NCBI RefSeq assembly: GCF_000703165.1
Contig: NZ_JNLQ01000002.1
Location: 2,728,001 to 2,792,000 of the forward strand
DNA: 64,000 nt
Origin: Butyrivibrio sp. AE3004
GTDB lineage: Bacteria > Bacillota > Clostridia > Lachnospirales > Lachnospiraceae
Reading direction: 5' to 3'
Part shown: in pieces, positions 63,038 to 64,000 of the stretch
How the letters are laid out: each line of letters begins with the position of its first letter
Numbering within the stretch: position 1 is the first letter of the stretch
Translations under genes and position numbers: made by a program
The notes under the pieces: model-generated
What the model saw: only the letters and a program-made list of their open reading frames with translations
Database searches by the model: none
Told to the model about the DNA's origin: nothing

Positions 63038-63752
63038 TCAGGTGCATCACTGAGGCGTCTCTTGAAGAAGTCCAGATCAAGGAACAGCAGAAAGTATAGG
63101 AACGTACTCCTGGCAAAAAGCGTTCTCTGAGTGCAAATATCAACGCCACAATCACCAATCCATAAAAGAAACTAACAGTAATTATTCCAATGTTTGCACC
63201 GATTGTGGCCGGCTCAGACATAGTGTGTAAAAAGTTTATCATATTTTTAGATACAGCTCTTTTCCATACAAATGTATACTTGTTAGCTACTGACTCTATT
63301 TTAGTTCCATCAATAAAGATGTTTTCGCCTGATATTTCTCCCAGTTCGAGCAGTATAGTTCCAACCTGTGCCATAAGACGCTTAGCACACTGTGAGAGAT
63401 GAATGGATATAAATCTAGCTATGGTGGAGTGATCTGGAGCAGGAGCTCCGTCCAGAAGATACATGAAGTTGATATCTCTCTTACAGAAAGACTCAATATC
63501 ACGACTAGAATAGATTTTGTTCATTGCCGCATAGATGACAATCTTCAGCATCTGATGCAGTGAGGCTTGATTCTTTCTGATTCTGTCATAAGTCTTATAC
63601 AGATCAGAAAGATCCATCTCCTCCACAAATGCACTTACCAGGCGCACCGGATCATCGGATGGGATAGAAATTTCTATGTCGAGCGGAAGTTTGATTTGAT
63701 GATACAAGGAAGAAACGGTATAATCTCCTTGTAAGATTTTATTTAGTAGCAT
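63030..63752 (-). pseudogene. IS1182-family transposase, N-terminal part fused to foreign sequence
   Basis: 240 codons. Residues 1-~168 match the IS1182/IS4-type start: IPSDDPVRLVSAFVEEMDLS, RDIESFCKRDINFMYLLDG, PDHSTIARF, then ENIFIDGTKIESVANKYTF with the first catalytic Asp. After WKRAVSKNM the sequence changes to TMSEPATIGANIGIITVSFF, YGLVIVALIFALRERF, which resembles a MotA/ExbB-like membrane segment, not a transposase. The second and third catalytic residues are gone. The element is dead. Confidence 0.75.
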
Positions 63753-64000
63753 AAATATATTTCACCGCAGAAACCAGGCTTTTCGAAGTCTGGTTTTATT
63801 GTTAAGTGAAGGTATTTACTGACAGCCCAGCCCCTCAGATATCTGTACAGAAATGTGCAGTTCTCGGACTAGGATGTTGATTTTCAAAACGAAGAAAGCA
63901 TCAAATGCCGATTTCTCTGAGCAAGGTCGAAATGAGGCATTTGATGCTTAATGAGTTTTAGAAAATCACACCGCAGACGAAAACAAACATTTCAGTACGG
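63753..64000 (+). other. Right-edge non-coding stretch with two inverted repeats
   Basis: ACCAG-GCTT-TTCG-AAG-TCTGG (63773-63794) followed by TTTTATTG is terminator-like on the plus strand, or the stem near the transposon end. AAGCATCAAATGCC (63896-63909) is an exact inverted copy of GGCATTTGATGCTT (63936-63949). No ORF was seen up to the window edge. Confidence 0.5.

Overview
The window looks like a chromosomal segment of a low-GC, Gram-positive, plant-fibre-degrading anaerobe of the Lachnospiraceae, closest in character to Butyrivibrio or Pseudobutyrivibrio. This is inferred from strong AGGAGG-type ribosome binding sites, ATG/GTG/TTG starts, very large secreted xylan- and arabinan-type glycosidases with acidic linkers and Lys-rich C-terminal Ig-like repeats, a BspA-like secreted protein, an iron-sulfur two-subunit L-serine dehydratase, and a complete hexuronate pathway. 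No rRNA gene, intact tRNA gene or CRISPR array was seen.

Layout. 1-6.5 kb: end of an AraC-type regulator, a two-domain polyphosphate kinase 2 protein, uracil permease, an NSS-family transporter and an unknown membrane protein. 6.9-15.8 kb: two convergent giant secreted enzymes, a GH43 arabinanase-like protein whose catalytic domain is split by about 220 acidic low-complexity residues, and a GH10 xylanase with a CBM9. 16.0-17.4 kb: a YitT-family membrane protein and a Fic-protein N-terminal remnant. 17.6-40.1 kb: a Wzx/Wzy-type exopolysaccharide locus, all on the minus strand and read from 40.1 kb down to a long terminator hairpin at 17.6 kb. It holds assembly genes (Wzx, Wzy, Wzz/CpsC, CpsD, CpsB, LCP, initiating sugar transferase), dTDP-sugar genes rfbBAC, five glycosyltransferases or candidates, two pyruvyl-transferase-family proteins, an F420-hydrogenase-beta-like Fe-S protein, a radical SAM protein, an acyltransferase and a small secreted BspA-like protein. 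The middle (about 27.3-36.6 kb) is visibly more AT-rich than its flanks, like an imported serotype cassette.

40.1-41.7 kb holds a decayed ATPase fragment and a 5'-truncated HipA kinase. 41.8-47.7 kb is a minus-strand run MoxR - DUF58 - transglutaminase membrane protein - sdaAB - sdaAA. 48.1-49.4 kb is an unknown secreted protein. 49.5-57.8 kb holds a cytoplasmic GH13 enzyme behind a LacI-type operator and a full glucuronate operon (eda, uxuA, uxuB, uxaC, kdgK), which fits with the xylanase: glucuronoxylan is cut outside the cell and glucuronate is burned inside via KDG and KDPG. 58.1-61.8 kb holds small housekeeping genes (inosine-type DNA glycosylase, XRE regulator, HIT, Nudix, a motif-I-less methyltransferase) around a patch of three gene fragments. 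61.86-64.0 kb looks like the edge of a decayed integrative element: a tRNA 3' end plus terminator, a probable anti-sigma gene, the tail of a sigma-like protein, and a truncated IS1182 transposase fused to foreign sequence.

The observations most worth following are the split GH43 domain, the exopolysaccharide modification module (radical SAM + F420-beta-like + pyruvyl transferases), the structured leaders before eda and before two secreted-protein genes, and the tRNA-end/fragment region at the right edge.
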